Below are positions 12,483 to 19,819 of a DNA stretch of 26,158 nt, in pieces. A program made the translations under genes and the position numbers. The stretch is from NCBI GenBank assembly GCA_023391775.1, contig JAEWAG010000204.1, positions 1 through 26,158 on the forward strand, read 5' to 3'. This DNA comes from Pseudomonadota bacterium. GTDB lineage: Bacteria > Pseudomonadota > Gammaproteobacteria > Xanthomonadales > Xanthomonadaceae. The first letter of the stretch is position 1. Each line of letters opens with the position of its first letter. The notes under the pieces are model-generated. The model did not search any database and was not told where the DNA came from. It saw only the letters and a program-made list of their open reading frames with translations.

Positions 12483-14719
12483 GGAGGTCAAACACTTTGT
12501 ATCGCAGGTTTCCGGCATTGAGCCTGCTCAGCCTGGCGGTTTGCGGCAGCCTGCACGCGGAAGTACCGGCGACACAGAATGACTGGGGGGGGATCGGCCT
12601 GCTGCAGACGCCCACCGCACGCATGGCCGAGGAAGGGGAGTTTGCTTTTACGGCGAGCCATGCTTCGCCCTACTCGCGCTACAACGTGTCCATGCAGCCC
12701 TTTCCGTGGTTTGAGGGTACCTACCGCTATGCCAACGTGCAGGGGGTACGATACGGGTCTATCGCAGGCGACCAGAACTACAAAGACAAGTCGATCGATT
12801 TCAAGATCCAGCTGTGGGACGAAGGTCGATGGCTGCCCGCGGTAGCTGTCGGTGCGCAGGATATCGGCGGCACGGGGCTGTTTGCCAGTGAGTACGTGGT
12901 CGCCAACAAGCGCTTCGGTCAATTCGATGCAAGCCTCGGCTTCGCGACCGGCTACCTGGGTAGTAATGGCGGGATCAGCAACCCGATCGGCTGGATAGAC
13001 GAAGACTTCAAGGTCCGCCCCCGCGCCAGCAGCGATATTACCAATGCCGGAAAATTCGGCATGCGTTACCTCCTGCATGGCCCGGTAGGGGTCTTCGGTG
13101 GCGTGGCGTGGCAGACACCATGGCAGCCGCTGTTGGTGAAGGTCGAATACGACGGTCACGACTATGACGACGAGATCCGCGTCGGGCGCCTGGAACAGGA
13201 TTCGCGGTTCAACGTTGGCCTGCACTACACGCCGAGTCCAGGCATTCGGATGACACTGGGCTGGGAACGCGGCAATGAACTGCTGGCCACCTTGGTGCTG
13301 CGCGGCAACTTGAAGAATGCGCTCCGCCAACCGCGCTTCCTGGACCCGCCCAAGGTCCCGTTGCGCGAGGAGGGCGTGCAGCGACCAGCACAATCCGCCT
13401 CCAACGCTCAATCAGAATCCATGCCGCTGGCCGACAGCTCGCTCCTATCAGGAGCGTCGCCTGCCTCCTCGACAGAGGAACCTCGGACGAGCTACCCCTT
13501 GCTGCCGGGCCACACCTGGGACGAGGTGCGTGAGCAGCTGCGCGCCAATGCCGGCTTCTACATGCGACGCGTCGAAATCAATGGCAACGAGCTGATCCTG
13601 CATGGCAACCAGCCTCGCTATATGTATCCAGCGGAGGGGTTAGGCCGTGCCGCCCGTGTACTCGATAACGTGATTGACCCGCATGTCGAATGGGTGACCC
13701 TGGAGTACAACCGGGAAGACATGCCGATCGCGCAGAGCAGCGTGTCGCGCAGCGCCCTGGCCGCGTACGCGCGCCGCGACATCGATCTGGCCACCATGGC
13801 CCGCAGCGTGGAACTCAACCCCCCGGGCAGCTCCCGGCAGGGCACGGTGGTCTATGACCTGCCACTGACGCAGCGCTTCACCTGGGGCGTGGCGCCGGGC
13901 TTCAAACAGATCATCGGAGGCCCGGACGGCTTCATCCTTTACCAGCTGAGCGCCAACGCCGACGCTACCTACAACTTCAGTCGCAGCACCTGGTTTGCGG
14001 GTGTCCTGAGCGTGGATGTGCACAACAACTTCGACAAGTTCAAGTACGACGCGCCCAGCAATCTCCCACGGGTCCGCACGGACGTGCGCCAGTACGTCAC
14101 CACCTCGGATGTGACCGTACCCAACCTGCAGCTGACGACCGTCCACGCACTGGGCCGGGACGTGTTCGCCATGGGGTATGCCGGCCTCCTAGAAAGCATG
14201 TTCGGCGGAGTGGGCGCGGAAATCCTCTACCGCCCCATGGACGCACCTTGGGCCCTTGGCTTTGACGCCAACTGGGTGAAGCAGCGCGACTATGACCAGC
14301 GTTTCTCATTTCGGGATTACGACGTCGCCACGGGCCACGCCACCCTTTATTACGACTTTGGTGCCGAACGCCGGGTACATGTGGCTGCCTCCGCAGGACG
14401 TTACCTCGCCGGCGACTGGGGTGTGACGCTCGACGTCGCCCGCCTGTTCCGCAATGGTGTCGCGATGGGCGCATTCGCGACCAAGACGAATATCTCTTCC
14501 GAAGAGTTTGGCGAAGGCAGCTTCGACAAGGGCATCTATCTGACGGTGCCGATGGACCTCCTGATGCCGCGGTCAAGCCAGCGCCGTGCCACCCTTATGT
14601 GGCACCCGCTGGTTCGCGATGGCGGCGCGAAGCTTTCACGCCGGTACAATCTGTACTCGATGACCAGCGAGCGGGACCGGCGCTTCTTCTTCGAGAATAT
14701 TGAATACATAGACCCATAG
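12479..14719 (+). CDS. gfcD: GfcD/YjbH-type outer-membrane beta-barrel lipid-export accessory
   Basis: A 746-residue YjbH-family protein predicted to form an outer-membrane beta-barrel that works with GfcB/C in polymer secretion. A signal peptide (core LSLLSLAVCGS, cut near LHA) precedes the conserved opening NDWGGIGLLQTPTARMAEEG. Long alternating aromatic beta strands follow, such as FKIQLWDEGRWLPAVAVG, RFGQFDASLGFATGY and TYNFSRSTWFAGVLSVD. A Pro/Ser/Ala-rich linker spans about 288-335. The C-terminal part has RRATLMWHPLVRDGGAKLSR, typical of the family. The ATG at 12479 overlaps gfcC (ATGA), but a perfect AGGAGG (12482-12487) lies 9 bases before an in-frame TTG at 12497, so translation may begin there and lose 6 residues. 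A G8 run (12585-12592) sits early in the frame. The word lipid in the call is not meant as a substrate; polysaccharide is the inferred cargo. Confidence 0.87.
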   Translation: MRRSNTLYRRFPALSLLSLAVCGSLHAEVPATQNDWGGIGLLQTPTARMAEEGEFAFTASHASPYSRYNVSMQPFPWFEGTYRYANVQGVRYGSIAGDQNYKDKSIDFKIQLWDEGRWLPAVAVGAQDIGGTGLFASEYVVANKRFGQFDASLGFATGYLGSNGGISNPIGWIDEDFKVRPRASSDITNAGKFGMRYLLHGPVGVFGGVAWQTPWQPLLVKVEYDGHDYDDEIRVGRLEQDSRFNVGLHYTPSPGIRMTLGWERGNELLATLVLRGNLKNALRQPRFLDPPKVPLREEGVQRPAQSASNAQSESMPLADSSLLSGASPASSTEEPRTSYPLLPGHTWDEVREQLRANAGFYMRRVEINGNELILHGNQPRYMYPAEGLGRAARVLDNVIDPHVEWVTLEYNREDMPIAQSSVSRSALAAYARRDIDLATMARSVELNPPGSSRQGTVVYDLPLTQRFTWGVAPGFKQIIGGPDGFILYQLSANADATYNFSRSTWFAGVLSVDVHNNFDKFKYDAPSNLPRVRTDVRQYVTTSDVTVPNLQLTTVHALGRDVFAMGYAGLLESMFGGVGAEILYRPMDAPWALGFDANWVKQRDYDQRFSFRDYDVATGHATLYYDFGAERRVHVAASAGRYLAGDWGVTLDVARLFRNGVAMGAFATKTNISSEEFGEGSFDKGIYLTVPMDLLMPRSSQRRATLMWHPLVRDGGAKLSRRYNLYSMTSERDRRFFFENIEYIDP
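12482..12487 (+). promoter_or_regulatory. Consensus Shine-Dalgarno inside the 5' end of gfcD
   Basis: AGGAGG occurs 9 bases ahead of an in-frame TTG (12497) and after the overlapping ATG (12479). The shorter product MYRRFPALSLLSLAVCGS is a more ordinary signal peptide. This is the strongest ribosome-binding site near this start and may decide the true initiation codon. Confidence 0.5.
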
Positions 14720-14780
14720 CTTTTCCGCATAGCCCCTCATGGACCGAGTCGGGGCAATCACAAGGACACTTGCAGAATTT

Positions 14781-14799
14781 GATGTTGCAATGCAGCATC
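14781..14799. promoter_or_regulatory. 19-base imperfect dyad upstream of the initiating transferase
   Basis: GATGTTGCA-A-TGCAGCATC is an inverted repeat with 8 of 9 positions paired and a one-base centre, in the 129-base gap between gfcD and the transferase gene. Its left 13 bases recur with one change at 9307-9319. The size and symmetry fit a dimeric helix-turn-helix repressor or activator, but the regulator is unknown. No convincing promoter was found beside it. Confidence 0.4.
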
Positions 14800-14848
14800 A
14801 GATTCCCCCGCTGGCTTTGCCAGTACGGAACAGGGACGAGGGGACATC

Positions 14849-16282
14849 ATGTTGCTCATGCCAATCAGGTCGGACATCGCCACCGGCCCGCGGACGGCCA
14901 GCAAGTTCACAGCTGCCTCGGGCGCGCTTATTCGGGTCGCGGACCCGTTGCTGCTCGTCACTGGAGCCATAAGCGCACATTGGCTGCGTTTTGGAACCCC
15001 GAAGCTAGACCAAGCCTATGTGAGCTTGGTTGTGCTTACTACCTTGTTCGGGCTTCTCGTCCTCGGATCTTCCTCGCTCTACCGGAGCTGGCGTGGGCGT
15101 GGCCTAGCCACGGAACTGGCCCACCTCACCTTGTGCTGGACAATCATTTTTACTGGTGTCCTGGTCTACACGACCTTCATACACCTGATCGGCGACCTGT
15201 CACGAATGTGGTTGGCGTCCTGGTTCGGCCTCAGCCTGGCTGGCGCGGCCTCGGTGCGCCTGGCAGTGCGAGGCTGCGCCGCATGGGTGCGCGCCCGCGG
15301 CATGGACCTGCGCACCGCAGTAATCGTTGGGGGCAATCCGGACGCGCAGCGCATCGTGGATACCATGCGCCGTAATCCTTGGATGGGCATCAAGGTGGTG
15401 GGCTGGTTCGCCACGACAGCCGACCGCTGTGCCATAAACGGCGTCCGTCCCATGGGCAAGGTTGATCGCCTGGCAGATTTCGTGGAGCGCCGACACATCG
15501 ACCAGGTGTGGATCGCCCTGCCCATGCGGGAGCAGGGCCAGATCGCTTACGTGCTGCGCCAACTGGATTACTCCACCGCGGACATCAAGCTGCTGCCGGA
15601 CCTGTTCGGTCTGCAGCTGCTGAATCACTCGGTCGAGCAGATCGGCGGCTTGCCCGTACTCAACCTGCGCTCCAGCCCGCTTGACGGTCCCGCGCACCTC
15701 CTCAAGGCGATAATGGACAAGACCCTGGCGTCGCTGATCCTGTTGATGATTTCGCCCCTGATGATCTGCATCGCATTGGGAGTTAAGCTGACCTCCCCGG
15801 GGCCCGTCTTTTTCCGACAATTACGCCATGGAATCGGCGGAAAGCCGATCGAAGTGTGGAAGTTCCGCAGCATGCGGGTGCACCAGGAGGCCGAGGGCCA
15901 TGTGACCCAGGCGCGCAAGGGCGACTCCCGGGTGACCCCGTTCGGCGCCTTCCTGCGCCGCACCAGCCTGGACGAGCTGCCGCAGTTCATCAACGTCCTG
16001 CAGGGCTCGATGTCCATCGTCGGCCCGCGGCCGCACGCAATCGCGCACAACGAGCAGTATAAGACCTTGGTAGACCGCTATATGCAACGGCACCGAGTAA
16101 AGCCCGGTATTACCGGTTGGGCGCAGGTGAACGGGTTACGCGGTGAAACGGATACCGTGGAGAAGATGGCGCGCAGGGTAGAGTACGACCTTTATTACAT
16201 GCAGAATTGGTCTGTTTGGTTCGACCTGAGAATCATCGCCATGACCATTTTCAAAGGCTTCACTGGCACAAACGCTTACTAG
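14849..16282 (+). CDS. Undecaprenyl-phosphate hexose-1-phosphate transferase (GumD/WcaJ type)
   Basis: This enzyme starts the repeat unit by moving a sugar-1-phosphate, typically glucose from UDP-Glc, onto undecaprenyl phosphate at the inner membrane. The 477-residue protein has four hydrophobic segments in the first 140 residues and a Rossmann-type CoA-binding-like domain (AVIVGGNPDAQRIVDTMRRN, about 155-174). A further membrane segment lies near 290-310, followed by the catalytic bacterial sugar transferase domain: VWKFRSMRVH, TSLDELPQFINVLQGSMSIV, GPRPHAIAHNEQ and KPGITGWAQVNGLRGETD. This long form matches WcaJ/GumD (polyprenyl glycosylphosphotransferase). Sugar specificity cannot be read from sequence. 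GAGGGG precedes the ATG by about 7 bases. The catalytic part is GC-rich, but GC falls sharply over the last 150 bases, which may mark a recombination edge. Confidence 0.92.
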   Translation: MLLMPIRSDIATGPRTASKFTAASGALIRVADPLLLVTGAISAHWLRFGTPKLDQAYVSLVVLTTLFGLLVLGSSSLYRSWRGRGLATELAHLTLCWTIIFTGVLVYTTFIHLIGDLSRMWLASWFGLSLAGAASVRLAVRGCAAWVRARGMDLRTAVIVGGNPDAQRIVDTMRRNPWMGIKVVGWFATTADRCAINGVRPMGKVDRLADFVERRHIDQVWIALPMREQGQIAYVLRQLDYSTADIKLLPDLFGLQLLNHSVEQIGGLPVLNLRSSPLDGPAHLLKAIMDKTLASLILLMISPLMICIALGVKLTSPGPVFFRQLRHGIGGKPIEVWKFRSMRVHQEAEGHVTQARKGDSRVTPFGAFLRRTSLDELPQFINVLQGSMSIVGPRPHAIAHNEQYKTLVDRYMQRHRVKPGITGWAQVNGLRGETDTVEKMARRVEYDLYYMQNWSVWFDLRIIAMTIFKGFTGTNAY

Positions 16283-16405
16283 TCCGCATTGCTCTAAAAG
16301 CCCCCCAAGGGAGTTCCTACACGTTACGCCCAGTCGAGCAGCGAGATTTACTCTCACCCTAATATACCGAACGACGTTCGCCGTTTTAGGACGGCGCCTA
16401 ACAGC

Positions 16406-17689
16406 ATGATTTTCAATAAAATTGCATCCGCCTTGGCGCGACGCGGAGCTGACAAGTCTATCCGCACCATCTCGATTCTCTGGGTTACAACCGGCGCCGG
16501 GGCGGCTCTCGCATTCTTGACTCAGGCTTACATGGCGCGGAGCCTTGGACCTAGGGACTTTGGAACAATTATGGGATTAATAACTGGAGCAGGTCTTCTT
16601 GTTCCAGTTTGTACGGCGGGAGTCGCGCAGTTCTGGTTACAGGCGTATGGCGAAGAGGGTGTAAGTTCGCGGCGCTGGCTGCCAGCCTCCACATTGCTCC
16701 TAGCAATCAGCACGATCCTGACCTTAGCCATAGTTCTCGCATCCGCCCACCTATCAGAGCGGCTAGGGTATCCAAGATCTCTGATCATTGCTTTCGCACT
16801 TCATGTATTTGGACTCGCAGCGAATGAACTTGTTGGCAGCCAACATCAAATAGATGGGAAGTATCATCAGCTAGCGCTCATACAATTCACTCCTCACTTG
16901 GCACGTCTTGTATTGGTCGCAAGCCTCTCAGCGTTCGCATCGTTAAACCTGGAATGGCTTACAGCGGTGTACGCCCTAGTGGGTATTGGAATGGTCATCG
17001 GCGCGCTGGTTAAGCTTTCCTCTCTGTGGCCAGATCGAGACAAAGCTCGTTCGCTCACAGAGGGTGCACGAATCTCCGCAGTGGTTTATCGCGCCTTGCC
17101 CTTTGGCCTCGCCGGACTCTTTCACCTAATCTATTTTCAAAGCAGCATTAGCGCCCTCAATTGGTTATCCGATAGCCACTCGGCTGGTCAGTACAGCGCG
17201 GCATTCGGAGTTATCGCCGCCGTTTATTTGATCCCTGGCGTCCTATATCAGAAGTTTCTCCTTCCTAAAATACACTTTTGGGGAACGCACGACCGGGTGA
17301 AATATAGGGAGGCCTTTAGTGTCGGCTCAAAGGCAATGGCTTTCGTTGGTTGCGCTGTAGGAATGGTCCTCGCCGTCACTGCGCCGTATTTAATGCGCTA
17401 TATCTTTGGTGAAGAGTATTCAGACGCGGCCCAGCTTCTACGAATCCTTTCTTTAGCCGTCCCATTTATGTTTGTATCCCATAGTGCGGGGGTCATGCTA
17501 GTAAGCCCCCGGCTCTCGAGACTGAAGATGGCGATAATGGGGCTTGTAGCGTTAGCGAATATATGCGTTTGCATTACCGTTATCCCTCAACATGGAGCGA
17601 CAGGAGCGGCTTGGGCCACTCTCGGGAGCAATGCAGCAATTGCCGCCCTGTACTTCATAACTGCCAAGCACTCGCTCTCGAAAAACTAA
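16406..17689 (+). CDS. wzx: Wzx-type polysaccharide repeat-unit flippase
   Basis: A MOP-superfamily flippase expected to move undecaprenyl-linked repeat units across the inner membrane. The 427-residue protein is almost entirely hydrophobic, with about 12 likely helices. It has the N-terminal pattern of the PST/Wzx branch (SILWVTTGAGAALAFLTQAY then MARSLGPRDFGTIMGL) and a late FGEEYSDAAQLLRILSLAVP motif common to these proteins. Transport direction and substrate are inferred from family and position. The 123-base upstream gap 16283-16405 contains a small hairpin (CGCCGT 16379-16384 with ACGGCG 16391-16396) and no clear promoter. No Shine-Dalgarno is seen before the ATG. GC is about 45-50%, far below the flanks, so the gene was probably acquired with its neighbours. 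Confidence 0.88.
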   Translation: MIFNKIASALARRGADKSIRTISILWVTTGAGAALAFLTQAYMARSLGPRDFGTIMGLITGAGLLVPVCTAGVAQFWLQAYGEEGVSSRRWLPASTLLLAISTILTLAIVLASAHLSERLGYPRSLIIAFALHVFGLAANELVGSQHQIDGKYHQLALIQFTPHLARLVLVASLSAFASLNLEWLTAVYALVGIGMVIGALVKLSSLWPDRDKARSLTEGARISAVVYRALPFGLAGLFHLIYFQSSISALNWLSDSHSAGQYSAAFGVIAAVYLIPGVLYQKFLLPKIHFWGTHDRVKYREAFSVGSKAMAFVGCAVGMVLAVTAPYLMRYIFGEEYSDAAQLLRILSLAVPFMFVSHSAGVMLVSPRLSRLKMAIMGLVALANICVCITVIPQHGATGAAWATLGSNAAIAALYFITAKHSLSKN

Positions 17690-17708
17690 GCCAGCAAAAG
17701 AACGCATA

Positions 17709-18704
17709 ATGTCCCAAATTATCGAAACCATATCAGAAATTAGAGGATTGGGAACTCCGGTTTCCGAGAACGTGAAACTGGCAAATTTCACATACTTGCG
17801 CACTGGGGGAAACGCTGCCGCCATTGCCTTTCCTTCGAGCAAGGAGCAGTTCGCAAAGTGTATTGTCGTTGCCAGGAGAAATGATCAGCCGTTTAAGGTG
17901 GTCGGTAACACATCCAATCTGCTGTTCCTTGATAATGTTGACTACGGCTTAATTATCTCCACCAGGGAACTAACCCGTGTTGAGGTGGTCGGGAACGAGT
18001 TGGCTGCGGAGTCGGGTGCTCAGATCCCCCAAATTGCACGGGCAGCACTTCAGCACTCACTAGGTGGGATGGAGGGGCTGGAGGGAATACCTGGAACGCT
18101 CGGCGGCGGAATATTTATGAACGCCGGCGCTTATGGCAGCGAACTTCGGGACCACCTCACTTCCATCGAAGTAGTTGATCTGGAGGGGCAGTTCCGGACA
18201 GTTAGCGTGAAGGAGGCCAACCTTGGACATCGCACGTCCCTATTTAGACAGGCTCGCCCAGACAGTTACGTAACCGCAGCACGCTTTACACTTCCCCATG
18301 GGAATCAGCGAGAAATTTATCGCCGCATGGAGCTTTACCATGCGAAGCGGCATAGATATCAAGAGTTCATGTATCCGAACTTGGGAAGTATATTCTCCGG
18401 AAACATTTACAGAACGATGAGTATGAAGGATCCGATTTTTGGGATGATCAACTCCCTCTACTCAGTTCTTGGCTATCGACTGAAAATATTAGGCCGAGAG
18501 TCGCCAATTAACCGAAGTTGGATTAATACAATCGCCCAGAAGCGATTTAAGTTTCCATTCGAGGTCCAGCCTTTCTCAGACAAAACCATCAACTGTCTAG
18601 TTAATCGCGGACAGGGCACAGATGAGATGGTCCGATTCATTAATTTCCTCCAAGGCCTCGCAGGCGCGGTGCCTTTGGAGAACGAGATTGTTGACAAATT
18701 TTAG
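17709..18704 (+). CDS. MurB-like FAD-dependent reductase paralog in the polysaccharide cassette
   Basis: A 331-residue protein of the MurB (UDP-N-acetylenolpyruvoylglucosamine reductase) family. The FAD-binding PCMH fold shows RTGGNA (31-36), VVGNTSNLLF (64-73) and the signature GIPGTLGGGIFMNAGAYG (126-143). Catalytic positions look kept: Arg175 in HRTSLF (usually YRDS, so the Tyr is His here), Ser227 in PNLGSIFSG, and a Glu in LENEIVDK (324 or 326). An insertion-like stretch around 232-270 (DPIFGMINSLYSVLGYRLKI) is not one I know from housekeeping MurB. Housekeeping murB normally lies elsewhere, and the low GC here matches the surrounding cassette. It could reduce an enolpyruvyl-sugar to a lactyl-ether sugar for the polymer, or oxidise or reduce another sugar nucleotide. 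It lies 14 bases ahead of a pyruvyl transferase gene. Family confident, role inferred. Confidence 0.82.
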   Translation: MSQIIETISEIRGLGTPVSENVKLANFTYLRTGGNAAAIAFPSSKEQFAKCIVVARRNDQPFKVVGNTSNLLFLDNVDYGLIISTRELTRVEVVGNELAAESGAQIPQIARAALQHSLGGMEGLEGIPGTLGGGIFMNAGAYGSELRDHLTSIEVVDLEGQFRTVSVKEANLGHRTSLFRQARPDSYVTAARFTLPHGNQREIYRRMELYHAKRHRYQEFMYPNLGSIFSGNIYRTMSMKDPIFGMINSLYSVLGYRLKILGRESPINRSWINTIAQKRFKFPFEVQPFSDKTINCLVNRGQGTDEMVRFINFLQGLAGAVPLENEIVDKF

Positions 18705-18718
18705 AGGCCGATTCTGAC

Positions 18719-19819
18719 GTGAGCACGAATGCGAGTATTGGATTAGTTACCATCCATCATGCGAACAGTTATGGCGGTGTCCTACAAGCCTACGCTACCA
18801 AAGAAGTTTTATCTCGCTATGGCAACGCGGTTGTGATTGATTATAAATCCCGCCATATAGCCAACACGCTTAAGCTTGTTCGTTATGATGATGGGCCGCG
18901 TAGCCTTCTTCGTGCAGCGAAGGATCTTGCTCGCCTCGCGCCCCGGAAGCGACTGATTGCAAAGTTCAATGAGTTCTGCCGGACTTACCTAGATGTTGGC
19001 TCCGAAGAGGCAAAAGAGCAGGTTAGCCGAGGCTTGGATATTGCAGTGTCCGGCAGCGACCAGATATGGAATCCAACGGTAACGGCCGGATTGGATTCGA
19101 CCTACTTCCTGGCAAAAGTGAGAGCGAAGCGCAAGATTTCTTTCTCGTCAAGCATGGGCTCCTATCGGTACACCAGCAAAGAAGCTGAGCAAGTCCGCGA
19201 ATTCCTCAGCGATTTCGATTCCTTGGCTGTACGAGAGGGAGATGCCGCTGAATACCTCTCCGGCCTCCTAGGTCGTGACGTTTATCAAACAGATGATCCA
19301 ACTCTTTTGCTCCGCAGAGACGCCTGGGAGAAAGCTGCTTCGCCGCCGGATCTAAGACGTGGAAGTTATATTCTTGTTTATTCCCTGAAGGAGAGCCCTC
19401 TCCTAGTAAAGGCAGTTCAGGCAGCCTCTGATCACCTAAAGCTCCCGGTTATCGCAATTAATCAGAATCCTGTCGCGGGTTACCCATGTGATGTGCATAT
19501 TAAGGATGCTGGACCGGGCGACTATCTAAGACTATTTCTTGATGCATCCTTTGTAGTCACGAATTCCTTCCATGGAACGGCGTTCTCGTGCAATTTTTCT
19601 AAACCTTTCTTAACGGTTAAACCCGAGCATAGTGAGAACCGTGTGCTAGGCCTTCTTCAGCGTTTGGGGCTGAGAGAGAGGATGGCCACGAACCCTGACG
19701 GGATCCCTGACATTCTGGCGGCACCAATTTTCTGGCATCATGTTTCCGCGCGACTGGGTGAAATGGGTAAGTGCTCTCTCGATTACCTCGAGCGCGCACT
19801 GTCACAACCAAGCGCATGA
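18719..19819 (+). CDS. Polysaccharide pyruvyl transferase family protein
   Basis: Members of this family (CsaB, WcaK, GumL-related) commonly transfer pyruvate from phosphoenolpyruvate to a sugar, forming a ketal that adds negative charge. The 366-residue cytoplasmic protein, starting with GTG at 18719, has the N-terminal NSYGGVLQAYA (about 16-26) and SGSDQIWNP (about 110). FDSLAVREGDAAEYL and TDDPTLLL lie in the middle. The C-terminal donor-side region is GPGDYLRLFLDASFVVTNSF with HGTAFS following. The ordering and motifs are standard. No membrane helix is visible, so it would act on lipid-linked intermediates at the inner face of the inner membrane. Its stop overlaps the next start by 4 bases. 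Some members do not make pyruvate ketals, so the exact product is open. Confidence 0.88.
   Translation: MSTNASIGLVTIHHANSYGGVLQAYATKEVLSRYGNAVVIDYKSRHIANTLKLVRYDDGPRSLLRAAKDLARLAPRKRLIAKFNEFCRTYLDVGSEEAKEQVSRGLDIAVSGSDQIWNPTVTAGLDSTYFLAKVRAKRKISFSSSMGSYRYTSKEAEQVREFLSDFDSLAVREGDAAEYLSGLLGRDVYQTDDPTLLLRRDAWEKAASPPDLRRGSYILVYSLKESPLLVKAVQAASDHLKLPVIAINQNPVAGYPCDVHIKDAGPGDYLRLFLDASFVVTNSFHGTAFSCNFSKPFLTVKPEHSENRVLGLLQRLGLRERMATNPDGIPDILAAPIFWHHVSARLGEMGKCSLDYLERALSQPSA

Noticed and set aside
14720..14760. Possible terminator after gfcD (GCCCC...GGGGC)
   Set aside because: Only five base pairs around a 14-base loop and no T-run. Not good enough to call.
16283..16405. Promoter for the Wzx cassette
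   Set aside because: An AT-rich TAATAT-like box is present but no -35 at suitable distance was found. The small hairpin at 16379-16396 has no T-run.
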